This document shows, piece by piece, positions 43,753 to 52,992 of a DNA stretch of 64,000 nucleotides (position 1 is the first letter of the stretch; each line of letters begins with the position of its first letter). The position numbers were made by a program, and so were the translations under genes. Below the pieces are notes generated by a model. That model was not told where the DNA came from, searched no databases, and worked only from the letters and a program-made list of their open reading frames with translations. The DNA is from JBBWZH01 sp035544115. Lineage in GTDB: Bacteria > Actinomycetota > Actinomycetes > Mycobacteriales > CADCTP01. Location: NCBI GenBank assembly GCA_963714145.1, contig OY970235.1, forward strand, positions 6,944,001 through 7,008,000, given 5' to 3'.

Positions 43753-46648
43753 CTACTCACCGCCCCCGCCGTCGCCGCCGCTGCTGCCGCCGTCACCGCC
43801 GGAGCTGGAACTGCCGCCGTCGCCGGAGCCACCATCGCTGCCGGCGCCGGACGAGTCGCCGCCGCCGAACGAACCGGTGCCCGACGAGTCGCCGCCGGCA
43901 CTGTCGCCGCCACCGGCACCGTCGCCGCCGGTGGAGCCGTCACCGCTGGCACTGTCGCCACCGCCGGTGGAGCCATCACCCGAGCCGTCGCCGCTGCCGG
44001 CACCGTCGGACGAGTCGCCGGCGGACGTGTCGCTGCCGCCGAACGAGTCGCCGCCGAGGGAATCACTGCCCGGGCCACCGCCGAGCGAGTCCTGACCCGC
44101 GCCGCCGCCGAACGAGTCGCTGTCGTTGCTCGCGACCGCGGCTTCACCGGGGCCGTTGTCGCCAGGGCCTCCGGTGCCCAGCGAGTCGTTGCCCTCACCG
44201 GAACTGAGCGAGTCCTGGCCTTCGCCGCCGCTGATGCTGTTGTCGCTGTCGTTGCTGGCAACCGCGGCCTCGCCCGGCCCCTCGGTACCCAGCGAGTCGT
44301 TGCCCTCGCCAGAACCGAGCGAGTCCTGGCCTTCGCCGCCGCTGATGCTGTCGTCGCCGGGGATGCCGTCGGTGGCATCGGCGACGGCGTCCCCGGGCAC
44401 GTTCCCGTCCTGGCCGAACGACTCGTCCTCGCCGGAGGCGAGGGCGTCCGTCGCCGTTCCGTCCCTGGCCGGCTCGTCGCTGTCTTCGGAGTTCTCGGAG
44501 ATGAGCGAGTCGCCGAAGCGACCGCCGTCGTCCTTCTCCGGGTTGTCGGCCGGCGGGGCATCCCGCAGCGGGTTGCGGGTCGGCAGGTCGGGCACGTCGG
44601 ACGGCGGATCGTTCGAGGGCGGCTCGGCCTCGTCCGCCGGCGGGGCATCCCGCATCGGGTTACGGGTGGGCAGGTCGGGCACGTCGGGCGGCGGCGGATC
44701 CTTCACCCCCGGTGGCGGCGGCGGCCGGTCAGCCGGCGGCGCCGGCGGCGGTGGGTCGTCGCCCCGCGGCGCGGGCTTGTCGCCGCCCGGCTCCGGGTTC
44801 TTCGGCCCGAGTGGCCCCTCGTCGGACGGCTGGAAGTCGACCGGCTGCGAGCCGCTGCCGCTCGGCACCAACCGCGGGCCCTGGCTGTCGCCGTTGCCGG
44901 GTTGGATCCCGACCCCGGCCTGCTGGCCAGGCTGCTGCGGCTGCTGCTGGCCGGGCTGCTGACCCGACGGCTGGGGCTGCTGGCCGTTCCCGGGCCGCAC
45001 GCTCGGGCCGATCCCGACCTGCTGCCCAGAACCAGGCTGCTGACCGGCCTGCTGACCCGAACCAGGCTGCTGGCCGGGCTGCTGGCCGGGCTGCTGACCC
45101 GAACCAGCCTGCTGGCCCGAACCAGGCTGCTGGCCAGCCTGCTGACCCGAACCGGGCTGCTGGCCCGAGCCAGGTTGCTGGCCAGCCTGCTGACCGGAGC
45201 CAGGCTGCTGACCGGAGCCAGGCTGCTGACCCGAGCCAGGCTGCTGGCCAGCCTGCTGCCCGGAACCAGGCTGCTGCCCGGTGCCCGACTGGCCGTTACC
45301 CGACTGGCCGTTACCCGACTGGCCGTTACCGGGCTGATCCGAGCCGGGCTGTTGCCCCGCGCCGGCCTGCTGTCCGGCGCCGGACTGGCCAGCGTCGCCG
45401 GAGCGGCCGGTGCCGGTGCGACCGCCCCGCTGCGGCTGGCCGCTGGGGGTCGACCGGCTCTTGTTCGAGTTGGACGGCTGCTGCCCCCGGGTGGCGCCCG
45501 GCGCGGCGGCCGGTCCGTTGATCGAGTGCCCCAGCGCCTGCTCGACCGCCTGCTTGACGAACGGCGCGAGCCGCTCGCCGAGCAGCTTCTGGCCGAGGGT
45601 GTTGGGGTGGTAGGAGCCGTTCCAGTCCGGCGGCCAGAAGCTGTTCACCGCCGGTGCGCGCGAGGCCAGGGTGTGCCCCCGGAAGGCATCGGTGTTGTCG
45701 ACGAACGTGACGTTCTTACCGTCCGCGGCGACCTCGGCGACGGCCTTCTCGATGACGTTGTTGAGGAACTCGACCAGCTCGGTTGCTCAGCTGCGCCTCG
45801 GTGGTGCCGACCCGGGAGTCCACCGCGTTGCCGGTGAGCGATGGCATCACATTCGGTACCAGCTTCGGGTAGCCGGTCACCACCAACTGGCCGTCGGCCG
45901 CCATCTTGCCGAGCACAGCCCGGTAGGTGTCGGCCAGGTTCTTCTGGAAGGTCGGGTCGAGCACCCTGGTCAGGAAGGTGTTGAAGGCCTGCGCCGACAC
46001 CTCCTCGCTCTCCTTGGTGATCGTCTCCACCCAGTGCGAGAAGCCGAGGTCGTTGCCACCGATGCCGAGCACCGAGATGTTCGCGCCGGCTGCCTGGCTC
46101 AGCTGGGACGGGTGCGCGAACGGGGTGCCGGGCCGCGTCTCGCTCCGCATGTCTTCGCTGGTCGCACCGGAGATGGCGGCGAACTGGACGTCGAAGACGA
46201 TGTCCGGGTTCGCGGCCCGCAGCGCGTCGATCGCCTGCCTGGCCGGCGCGGTCAGGGACTGGTGCGCCGGGTCGACGGTCGGCACCGTGACCATGCCGCC
46301 CTTGCCGGCGTGCGGGGTGGGCCGGGTGCTGTAGGTGCTCCACTTGGCGCCCTCGCCGCTGGTGAACGAGTCGCCCAGGACGGTGATCGTGACGTGTACC
46401 TTGCCGTCCCCGGACGGGGCGAGCGGTGCCGCCGCGGCCGCCCCGACCAGCAGCGGGGTGCCGCTCATGACGACCGCGGCGACCACCGGCGGGACGGCGA
46501 GCGCGCGGCGCCAGCGCGGCGGCGGTGTGCCGGGCAGCCGGCGGGGCCGGCGGCGGGGCGGCGGAGTGAGTCGTAACCGCAGCCGGGCGGTAGCGATCGA
46601 GAACACGATCGACCAGCGCAAGAGGTAGAGGATCAGCTTCTGCGGCAT
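43753..46648 (-). pseudogene. SGNH hydrolase paralogue with Gln/Gly-rich tail, one insertion
   Basis: Paralogue of the downstream SGNH gene. Signal helix near residues 35-65, GDSFTSGEG, GIGGNDLGF with the expected block III Asn, and SYHPN for the His block. One extra base near 45781 breaks the frame after EAQLSN; without it ELVEFLNNVIEKAVAEVA follows and the protein is 964 aa. The tail (about 640 residues) consists of QQPGSGQQAG repeats, two copies of a DLPTRNPxRDAPPAD segment, then Asp/Ser/Gly repeats with many DSLG units. Tail composition resembles a stalk or adhesive region; its size is unusual for a lipase-like enzyme. Same leader and RBS pattern as paralogue 1. Confidence 0.8.
45000..45320. 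repeat. Imperfect tandem repeats coding for QQPGSGQQAG units
   Basis: About 320 bases made of short units such as ACCAGGCTGCTGGCC and CCAGCCTGCTGACC, giving (Q)QPGSGQQAG on the minus strand, plus three copies of GTTACCCGACTGGCC near 45295-45330. Prone to slippage and mis-assembly. Confidence 0.75.
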
Positions 46649-47058
46649 CCTGAGGGACCTCCCGGACGGGACAGTTACACCGAATGGGACACGTACCCCC
46701 GCAGGTACGGGAGCTTAGGTCGATTTACCCCCGCAGAAGTAGACGTAGGCCGCAGGTTGGCACATCTTCGGGAACTGGCCCCACCTCGATCCCGCCATGC
46801 GGGAACGCCGCCTCCGTAACCTCCGCCGGCCCGGCTCGTTGTTGCTGCGACGGAGTCCCGGTCCGCAGGCGCGCAGCCGCCCGGCCGGGTTGCTGTCGTG
46901 CGGCCTAATGGCCTAACGGAGTGCAAGCTCATCAGCGCTACGTGTCACGACCTTTTGGAGTAATCTCGCGGCGCCCAGGTGGTCGATATCGGAGCGCGCA
47001 GACGGTAGGTTCTGCAGCTTCGACCGCCGATCCCAGCACCCTTGAGGAGCCGCCGAGC
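46649..47058. other. Intergenic region with leader shared by the two SGNH genes
   Basis: 410 bases between divergent genes. The part next to the SGNH start (46649-46760) resembles the region upstream of the other SGNH gene (43546-43640): both share ACGTACCC, GAGCTTAGG and CAGAAGTAG in the same order, read on the plus strand. This suggests a duplicated promoter or leader. No gene is supported in the remainder. Confidence 0.5.
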
Positions 47059-49134
47059 ATGCGCCTGAAGACCGAGCGGACGCCACACCCCGCCGACATG
47101 GACCCGAGCGCGCCCCGGCTCGCCTGGCTGGCCGCCGTCCGGCGGGGGGACCGCAGGGCGTTCAGCACGACAGTCCGGCACACCCAGGAGCGGCTGGCCT
47201 GCCACCTGCTCGGCGCCCTGCGGCTGCCCCCGGACCAGGCGCTCGAGCTGACCCGGCAGACCGTGCTGGACGCGCTGGAGACCGCTGGCCAGGGCACCGC
47301 CATCGAGTCGCCGCTGGCCCGGCTGTTCGGCACCGCACGGGCCCGGCTGCGCGACCGGCTGCAGGCCACCTTCGGCGACGCCCCCGGGCTGGACGCGCCG
47401 TTCGACCCGGAGCCGGACAGCGCGCTGCTGCGTGCCTTCCACGCCGGCGACCGCACCGTCGACCGGCAGCTGGCGCATCGCCGCGACCTGCTGCCGTTCC
47501 TCGAGCTCATGCACGAGGTGGTGCAGAGCCTGCCGGATGAGCCGCGCGCGGTCCTGGCCGAGCGCTGGGCACCGGACGACCCGGCCGGGGACGAACCGAC
47601 CCGCTACCCGCCCGCACTGCTGGCCCTGGCCGGCGCCGCGCTGATGGCACACACCCGGCCGGGCTACTGCGCGGTCTTCGACGAGCACCTGAGCCGCGCC
47701 GGCTGGCGGCCCGGCGAGCCCCTCGGTCAGCCGCGCCAGCAGAGCCTCGTCTACCACGTCGGCGCCTGCGGTGAGTGCCGGCCAAGCCACCAGCAGGCCG
47801 AGCAGCGCATCGGCACGCTGCCGCCGCTGGTGCTCTGGACCGCGCTGCGCCTGGACGAGCACCGGCGCGAGATCCTCGCCACCATCTTCGACGAGCCCGC
47901 CGCGGCCGCTGGCTCCGCCACGACGATCCTGCCGGCGCCGGTGTCCCCGGCCCCGGCTCCGTCCTCGCGTCCCGGGACCGGCCGCCAGGCCCCGGCCAGC
48001 CCGGCCCGGACCGAGTCGGCCCGGACCGATCGGGACGGTGGCACCGGAGAGCGGCCTGATCCGGAACAGACCAGCCGGATCGACCCGGTCGCCCCGGACC
48101 GGCGCGGTGGACTGCCCGACGGCAAGACCCGGCCGGGCCGGCCCACCCGGCCAGACCGGCCCGCCCAGCCTGGCCGGCCCGGCAAGGGCCCGCGGGGCGG
48201 ACGGACCGGCCCGGCCGGCCGCAGCGACCAGAACGGCCGGGGCGCCACCGGAGTCGCGAACGGCCAGACCGGCTCGGCCAGCCGGACCGACCAGGTCGAC
48301 CAGGTCGACCGGGACGGCCGCGGCGGGCTGCCCGGCGGGAAGGCCCGAAAGGACCGGACGGCCCGAAAGGACCGGACGGATCGAAAGGACCGGACGGGCC
48401 GACCCGGCAACCGCCCGCGGACCCGCGGCGATCGGGACCGTGGCCGCAGCCGGCTGCTGGCCGCCGGGCTGGTGTCGCTCGGGCTGTTGGGGCTGGGCGG
48501 GTGGGGGTTGGGGTTGGCCCTGCTGGGCGACGGCCGGGCCGAGCCGCTGGCCATCGACACCGGGCCGGTCGGCAACCCGAGCAGCCGCAATCCGGCCCTC
48601 CAGGATCCGGCCCGCCAGGACCCGGCCACCCAGGATCCGGTGACCGGCGACCCGACCGCGTCCGGGCCGCGGACCACGAGCGGCACCGGGGCGACGTCGC
48701 AGGCGCCGGGCCAGCCGGCCACGTCCAGCGCCGGTGCGAGCAGCACGGCGGCGGTCCCTGACCCGACCACCGCCGATCCGGCCACCACCCGGCCCGGCTC
48801 GCCGGGCGCGACATCCGGCGGGCCCGGCAGCGGGCCGGGCACGCCGACCGGCAGCGGGACGCCGCCGAGCGGGCAACTGGTGGTGACGCTGGCGCCGCTG
48901 TCCACCGGCGGGGTCACCGTGCTGATCGGCGGCACCGAGGCCGGCAGCTGCACCCGCTCGGCCACCTCGTGCAACTACGCCGTGCAGCCGGGCCAGCAGG
49001 TCATCCTCGACCCGGACGACGTGGTGCTCTCCTGGGGCGGTACCCCGTGCACATCCACCGCCGGCGGCGACTGCACGTTCACCGCCGCCGCCACCAACGA
49101 GGCCAACCCGCTGGTCATGCGACTGCTGTTGTAA
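47059..49134 (+). CDS. Sigma-factor-like N-terminus fused to a transmembrane protein
   Basis: About 691 aa. The N-terminal ~110 residues (RLAWLAAVRRGDRRAFSTTVRHTQERLACHLLGAL) look like region 2 of ECF sigma factors. A second helical part follows, with a CxxC motif (HVGACGECRPSHQQ). No region 4 HTH was found. Next come a Pro/Arg/Lys-rich linker with KDRT(A/D/G)RKDRT repeats, one membrane helix (LLAAGLVSLGLLGLGGWGLGLALL) and an outer Thr/Pro/Gly-rich part ending in a small Cys-containing beta domain (GTEAGSCTRSATSCNYAVQPG). I do not know a named family with this order. ATG 47059 is preceded by GAGGAG; the frame is open upstream to 46921. Confidence 0.65.
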   Translation: MRLKTERTPHPADMDPSAPRLAWLAAVRRGDRRAFSTTVRHTQERLACHLLGALRLPPDQALELTRQTVLDALETAGQGTAIESPLARLFGTARARLRDRLQATFGDAPGLDAPFDPEPDSALLRAFHAGDRTVDRQLAHRRDLLPFLELMHEVVQSLPDEPRAVLAERWAPDDPAGDEPTRYPPALLALAGAALMAHTRPGYCAVFDEHLSRAGWRPGEPLGQPRQQSLVYHVGACGECRPSHQQAEQRIGTLPPLVLWTALRLDEHRREILATIFDEPAAAAGSATTILPAPVSPAPAPSSRPGTGRQAPASPARTESARTDRDGGTGERPDPEQTSRIDPVAPDRRGGLPDGKTRPGRPTRPDRPAQPGRPGKGPRGGRTGPAGRSDQNGRGATGVANGQTGSASRTDQVDQVDRDGRGGLPGGKARKDRTARKDRTDRKDRTGRPGNRPRTRGDRDRGRSRLLAAGLVSLGLLGLGGWGLGLALLGDGRAEPLAIDTGPVGNPSSRNPALQDPARQDPATQDPVTGDPTASGPRTTSGTGATSQAPGQPATSSAGASSTAAVPDPTTADPATTRPGSPGATSGGPGSGPGTPTGSGTPPSGQLVVTLAPLSTGGVTVLIGGTEAGSCTRSATSCNYAVQPGQQVILDPDDVVLSWGGTPCTSTAGGDCTFTAAATNEANPLVMRLLL

Positions 49135-49182
49135 CCCGGCAGCAGTGGCCCGGACGGGCCGGAGGCGGGTGGGCCCCCGGCT

Positions 49183-49258
49183 CACCCGGACCGCCGCCCG
49201 GCCCGCCCAAGCCGCCTGGCCCGGCCCGGCCCACCCGGACCGCCGCCCGGCCCGCCCA
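49183..49258. repeat. 27-bp intergenic direct repeat
   Basis: Bases 49183-49209 and 49232-49258 are identical over 27 bases, 49 bases apart. Non-coding gap between the sigma-like and GNAT genes; nothing else recognised in this 197-base gap. Confidence 0.75.
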
Positions 49259-49331
49259 GGCCGGCCAGGTCGGTGACTGCGTGCCTGACCGAACTGCCGG
49301 CGGGTGGGCCGGCTCGGCATAATCGGCCCCC

Positions 49332-49982
49332 GTGACCGATCTGCCGATCGCCGACGACCGGATCGCGCTGCGTGCGTTCCAGGCCGACGACCTGCCGTTC
49401 CTGGACCGGCTGGGCACCGACCCGACCGTGCTCGGGCCGTTCGAGTGGCCCGGGTTCACCGACGCCCGGTCCCGGCGGCGGCGCTGGGAGCTGGACGGCT
49501 ACCTCGGTGCGGAGACCTCGGTGCTGGCCGCCGTGCTGCCGGACGGGACGGTCGCCGGCCTGGTGAGCTGGCGGGTGCACAACCGGGGCGGCTCGCCCGG
49601 GGTCTGCTACGAGATCGGGATGGCGCTGCTGCCGGAGCACCGCGGCCGGGGGCTGGGTACCGCCGGCCAGCGGCTGCTGGTCGACTACCTGTTCAGCTAC
49701 ACCACCGTCTACCGGCTTGAAGCGATGACCAACGTGCACAACCTGGCCGAGCAGAAGGTGCTGGAACGACTCGGCTTCCAGCGCGAGGGGGTCCTGCGCG
49801 CGATCGTCTTCAGCCGTGGCGCCTGGCAGGACAACGCCATCTACTCGCTGCTCCGCCCCGAAGCCGGCCCCGAGGCTGGCTTCGGAGGCGGTCGCGAAGC
49901 CGGCCCCGAGGCTGGCTCCGGGGCTGGCTTCGGAGCCGGCCGCGAGGCCGGTCGCGAAGCCGGCGGTGCGGGCGGCCGCTGA
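49332..49982 (+). CDS. GNAT N-acetyltransferase, RimJ/RimL type
   Basis: A 216-aa acetyl-CoA-dependent acetyltransferase. Motif A is PEHRGRGLGTAGQRLLVDYLF (acetyl-CoA pyrophosphate loop RGRGLG), motif B is RLEAMTNVHNLAEQKVLERLGFQREG. Acts on the N-terminus of ribosomal proteins or on small amines; substrate unknown. GTG start at 49332. The last ~45 residues are a low-complexity tail of EAGPEAG and GREAG repeats outside the fold. Confidence 0.9.
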   Translation: MTDLPIADDRIALRAFQADDLPFLDRLGTDPTVLGPFEWPGFTDARSRRRRWELDGYLGAETSVLAAVLPDGTVAGLVSWRVHNRGGSPGVCYEIGMALLPEHRGRGLGTAGQRLLVDYLFSYTTVYRLEAMTNVHNLAEQKVLERLGFQREGVLRAIVFSRGAWQDNAIYSLLRPEAGPEAGFGGGREAGPEAGSGAGFGAGREAGREAGGAGGR

Positions 49983-50128
49983 GGCGGGGGCGGGCCTTGA
50001 CCGCCGCCGGGGCGGGTGGCAGCGTCGCAGTTGGCAATTCACCCGATACCGGGTCCAGACCGAGCATGCGGCCGAGAGATGGACCCGTCCGGCGCCGCCA
50101 GCGTGCGGCGAGGACGGAGGACGCCGCG

Positions 50129-51106
50129 ATGCGGACGCCCAGATCGCTGCTCATTGCGTGTGCCGCCACGGCGCTGGTCGCCGGGCCGGCCACCCCGGCC
50201 GCCGCCGCCTACCCGGACCCGGGCCGGGTGACCGGCAACGTGACCGTGCACGACCCGGCCATGGTGCGCGCCGCCGACGGCACCTACTTCCTGTTCTCCA
50301 CCCACAACGGGATCGAGATCCGGACCTCGCGGGACCGGATCGCGTTCACCCGGGCCGGCTCGGTGCTGCCGAACGGGGCCACCTGGGCCACCGCGTACAG
50401 CGGCAACGTGCGTGACCTGTGGGCCCCGGACGTGTCCTTCCACGCCGGGCAGTACTACCTCTACTACTCGGTCTCCACGTTCGGCTCGAACAGGTCCGCG
50501 ATCGGGCTGGCGACCAGCCCGTCCGCGGCCGCCGGCAGCTGGACCGACCGCGGCCTGGTCTACGACTCGGCCAGCGGCGGCGACTACAACGCCATCGACC
50601 CGAACCTGACCGTGGACAGCGCCGGCCGCTGGTGGCTCTCGTTCGGCTCCTGGTGGACCGGCATCAAGATGATCCAGATCGACCCGGCCACCGGCAAGCA
50701 GCTGAGCACGAACCGGACCCGGTACAACCTGGCCCGCCGCACCGCCACGTCGCTGGGCATCGAAGCGCCCGGTGTCATCGCGCACGGCGGGTTCTTCTAC
50801 CTGTTCACCTCCTGGGACCTCTGCTGCCGTGGGGTGAACAGCACCTACCGGGTCATGGTGGGCCGGTCGACCAGCATCAACGGCGGCTACACCGACCGCG
50901 CCGGGGTGGCGCTGACCAGCGGTGGCGGTACCGAAATCGTCGCCACGCACGGCCGGTTCATCGGCCCGGGCGGCCAGTCCGTACTGACCGACGGCGCCAA
51001 CACGCTGCTGATCTACCACTACTACGACGGCAACAACAACGGCAGCCCGACCCTGGGCATCAACCTGATCGGCTGGGACGCCGCGGGTTGGCCGTTCCTC
51101 CGCTGA
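50129..51106 (+). CDS. Secreted GH43 endo-arabinanase
   Basis: A 325-aa extracellular hydrolase of arabinan, five-bladed propeller fold. Signal peptide MRTPRSLLIACAATALVAGPATPAAA. The three catalytic acids are visible: Asp in VHDPAMVRAADGTYFLF (base), Asp in YNAIDPNLTVD (pKa modulator) and Glu in LGIEAPGVI (acid). Length matches single-domain GH43 arabinanases. GGAGG lies 9 bases before ATG 50129. Stands alone, with a terminator behind; not tied to the ROK locus by any shared site. Confidence 0.9.
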   Translation: MRTPRSLLIACAATALVAGPATPAAAAYPDPGRVTGNVTVHDPAMVRAADGTYFLFSTHNGIEIRTSRDRIAFTRAGSVLPNGATWATAYSGNVRDLWAPDVSFHAGQYYLYYSVSTFGSNRSAIGLATSPSAAAGSWTDRGLVYDSASGGDYNAIDPNLTVDSAGRWWLSFGSWWTGIKMIQIDPATGKQLSTNRTRYNLARRTATSLGIEAPGVIAHGGFFYLFTSWDLCCRGVNSTYRVMVGRSTSINGGYTDRAGVALTSGGGTEIVATHGRFIGPGGQSVLTDGANTLLIYHYYDGNNNGSPTLGINLIGWDAAGWPFLR

Positions 51107-51112
51107 TCCACC

Positions 51113-51140
51113 CGACCCGGCGCCACCTGGCGCCGGGTCG
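51113..51140. terminator. Perfect 13-bp terminator hairpin
   Basis: CGACCCGGCGCCA-cc-TGGCGCCGGGTCG, between the arabinanase gene and the converging LLM oxidoreductase gene. Confidence 0.8.
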
Positions 51141-51169
51141 GCAGCCGGGCCGGCAGCTGGGCCGGGCGA

Positions 51170-51979
51170 TCAGATCAGCGTCGCGCCGACGGTATCGATC
51201 AGCGCCTCGGTGTCGGCGTCCGAGCCCGGCTGCAGGATCAGCCGGTGCACGCCCAGGTCGGCGTACCGGCGGACCAGATCCTGGTCCACCGGCCCGCGCG
51301 GCGGGGTCATCGTGATCTCCAGCTCGCCCAGGCCGGCCGGCCGCTCGGTCTCCCGGCCGGCGGCGGCCAGCGCGCCGAGCGCTTCGGCCGTCCCGGCCGG
51401 GTCCAGCTCCCAGCCGTACCAGCCGTTGCCGTGCCGGACCGCCCGGCGGTACGCGGCCGGCGAGTGCCCGCCGACGACGATCGGCGGGTGCGGCAGCTGC
51501 ACCGGCCCGGGCCGTTGCAGCACCCCGTCGAACGAGACGAACTGCCCGGTGTACGACGGCGCGCCGGCCCAGAGCGCCCGCATCACGGCCAGGTACTCCT
51601 CGGTCCGGGCGGCCCGCTCGGCCAGCGGGACGCCGAGCGCGTGCAGCTCCGGCTGGACGTAGCCGACGCCGACGCCGACGGTCAGCCGGCCGGCGGACAG
51701 CAGGTCCAGCGAGGTGAGCTGCTTGGCCAGCAGCACCGGCTGCCGCTGCGGCAGCACGATCAGCCCGATGCCGACCCGGATCCGGGTGGTCATCGCCGCC
51801 AGGTAGGTCACCGCGACCACGGCCTCCAGCCGGGTACCGGTCGCGTCCGCCGCCGGCAGCGCGATGTGGTCGCCCACCCAGAGGCTCTCGAACCCGGCGG
51901 CCTCGGCCTGGCGGGCCCGCGCGGCCACCGTCGCCGGATCGACGCTGTCCCGGTGCAGTCCGTACAACCCGAACTTCAT
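51170..51979 (-). CDS. LLM-class F420-dependent oxidoreductase
   Basis: A 269-aa luciferase-like TIM-barrel enzyme. Typical blocks: MKFGLYGLHRDSVDP, AEAAGFESLWVGDHIALP, LDLLSAGRLTVGVGVGYVQPEL (Gly-rich F420 site) and HPPIVVGGHSPAAYRRAVRHGNGW. Such enzymes transfer hydride with cofactor F420; substrate unknown. ATG 51979 starts the conserved MKFG. Monocistronic. Confidence 0.9.
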   Translation of the reverse strand: MKFGLYGLHRDSVDPATVAARARQAEAAGFESLWVGDHIALPAADATGTRLEAVVAVTYLAAMTTRIRVGIGLIVLPQRQPVLLAKQLTSLDLLSAGRLTVGVGVGYVQPELHALGVPLAERAARTEEYLAVMRALWAGAPSYTGQFVSFDGVLQRPGPVQLPHPPIVVGGHSPAAYRRAVRHGNGWYGWELDPAGTAEALGALAAAGRETERPAGLGELEITMTPPRGPVDQDLVRRYADLGVHRLILQPGSDADTEALIDTVGATLI

Positions 51980-52098
51980 CCGGCGAACCCTAGCCGAGCC
52001 GGTCGGCCACCGCGGTGGCGTTTTCCGGCAGGATGTGGCCCCGGCGGCCGATACCGCCGGCCGGAGGTGCGCTCCGGCGGGAGACAGGCGGTGCGCGG

Positions 52099-52971
52099 AT
52101 GGGTGTCCTGGGCCGGGAGCGCCAGTCGGGCGCCGAGCGGGCGGTGCGGCCGGCCCGGCCCGCGGAGTGGGTGCAGCCGCATCCACTGCAGGTCCTCCAG
52201 GCGCTGGTGGGCAACCGCGGCGTCGGCGAGCTGATCGCGGAGCCGCTGCCGCCGGTGCAGCGGATGGTCCGCAGCCCGGTCCCCGTCTTCGGCCCGCCGC
52301 CGCCCGGTCGGGGCAAGGGCGACAAGGACGAGGAAGAGGACGAGGAGAAGCGGTCCAGCTCAGAATCGGAGTCAGAGACCGAGGCGGAGCGGAAGAAGCG
52401 CAAGAAGAAAGAGAAGAAGGAGAAGGAGCGCAAGAAAGAGAAGAAGCGGAAGAAGGAAAAGAAGCGGCGGGAGCGGTCACCGGCACCCGACCCCAAGTGG
52501 CGACGGAACAGGGAGGATCTGGCCCGGCTGGTGACCGGCAGCTACTACGGATCTGTCTGGCTGTCCGCACCGGTCCGCCGGCACAGCATCACCGAGGTGA
52601 CCCCCGACGACATCAAGGGGCACAGCGTGTTCACTGTGGTGACCGCCGACAACCTCGCCACAATGGCCGGGTACGTGGACCGGATCAACCGCGGCGACTT
52701 CGACCGGTGTGGCCGCGGCAGAGGCAGCACCATCGAGATCGACATCGACGGGCGGGTCTTCGGCTGCCACGACACCAGCGAGCGGGTGCACGATGCCCTG
52801 TACCCGGTGCGGGGGCCGACGTGCACCGGCCTCGATCACGACACCCTGGAATGCATGGTCCGGATGCGGGACGCCGCGGCGGTCACCGATTTCATCATCA
52901 AGTGGTACACCCCCGACCAGATCGCGGACGCGAAGGCGGCACTGGCCAGGGCCGGGATCATCATCCCGTGA
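52099..52971 (+). CDS. Candidate secreted effector: GNRxV leader motif, charged linker, unknown C-domain
   Basis: About 290 aa from ATG 52099 (the frame is open to 52015). The N-terminus has HPLQVLQALVGNRGVGELI followed by PPVQRMV, which matches the LQxxxGNRxVxxL...VQR motif at the start of actinobacterial DUF4157-type and contractile-injection-associated proteins. No signal peptide. A linker of about 50 residues is almost pure Lys, Glu and Arg. The C-terminal ~150 residues form a globular domain with three Cys (FGCHDTSERVHD, PTCTG, LECMVRM) that I do not recognise. Modular leader-linker-domain layout is typical of polymorphic effectors or toxins. No immunity gene is obvious next to it. Confidence 0.65.
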   Translation: MGVLGRERQSGAERAVRPARPAEWVQPHPLQVLQALVGNRGVGELIAEPLPPVQRMVRSPVPVFGPPPPGRGKGDKDEEEDEEKRSSSESESETEAERKKRKKKEKKEKERKKEKKRKKEKKRRERSPAPDPKWRRNREDLARLVTGSYYGSVWLSAPVRRHSITEVTPDDIKGHSVFTVVTADNLATMAGYVDRINRGDFDRCGRGRGSTIEIDIDGRVFGCHDTSERVHDALYPVRGPTCTGLDHDTLECMVRMRDAAAVTDFIIKWYTPDQIADAKAALARAGIIIP

Positions 52972-52992
52972 CGGGTGTGCGCCCGGGCCGGG

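Noticed and set aside
45000..45330. Possible CRISPR-like array
   Set aside because: Units are too short, spacers are absent and the repeats are in frame with the SGNH tail; it is coding low-complexity DNA.
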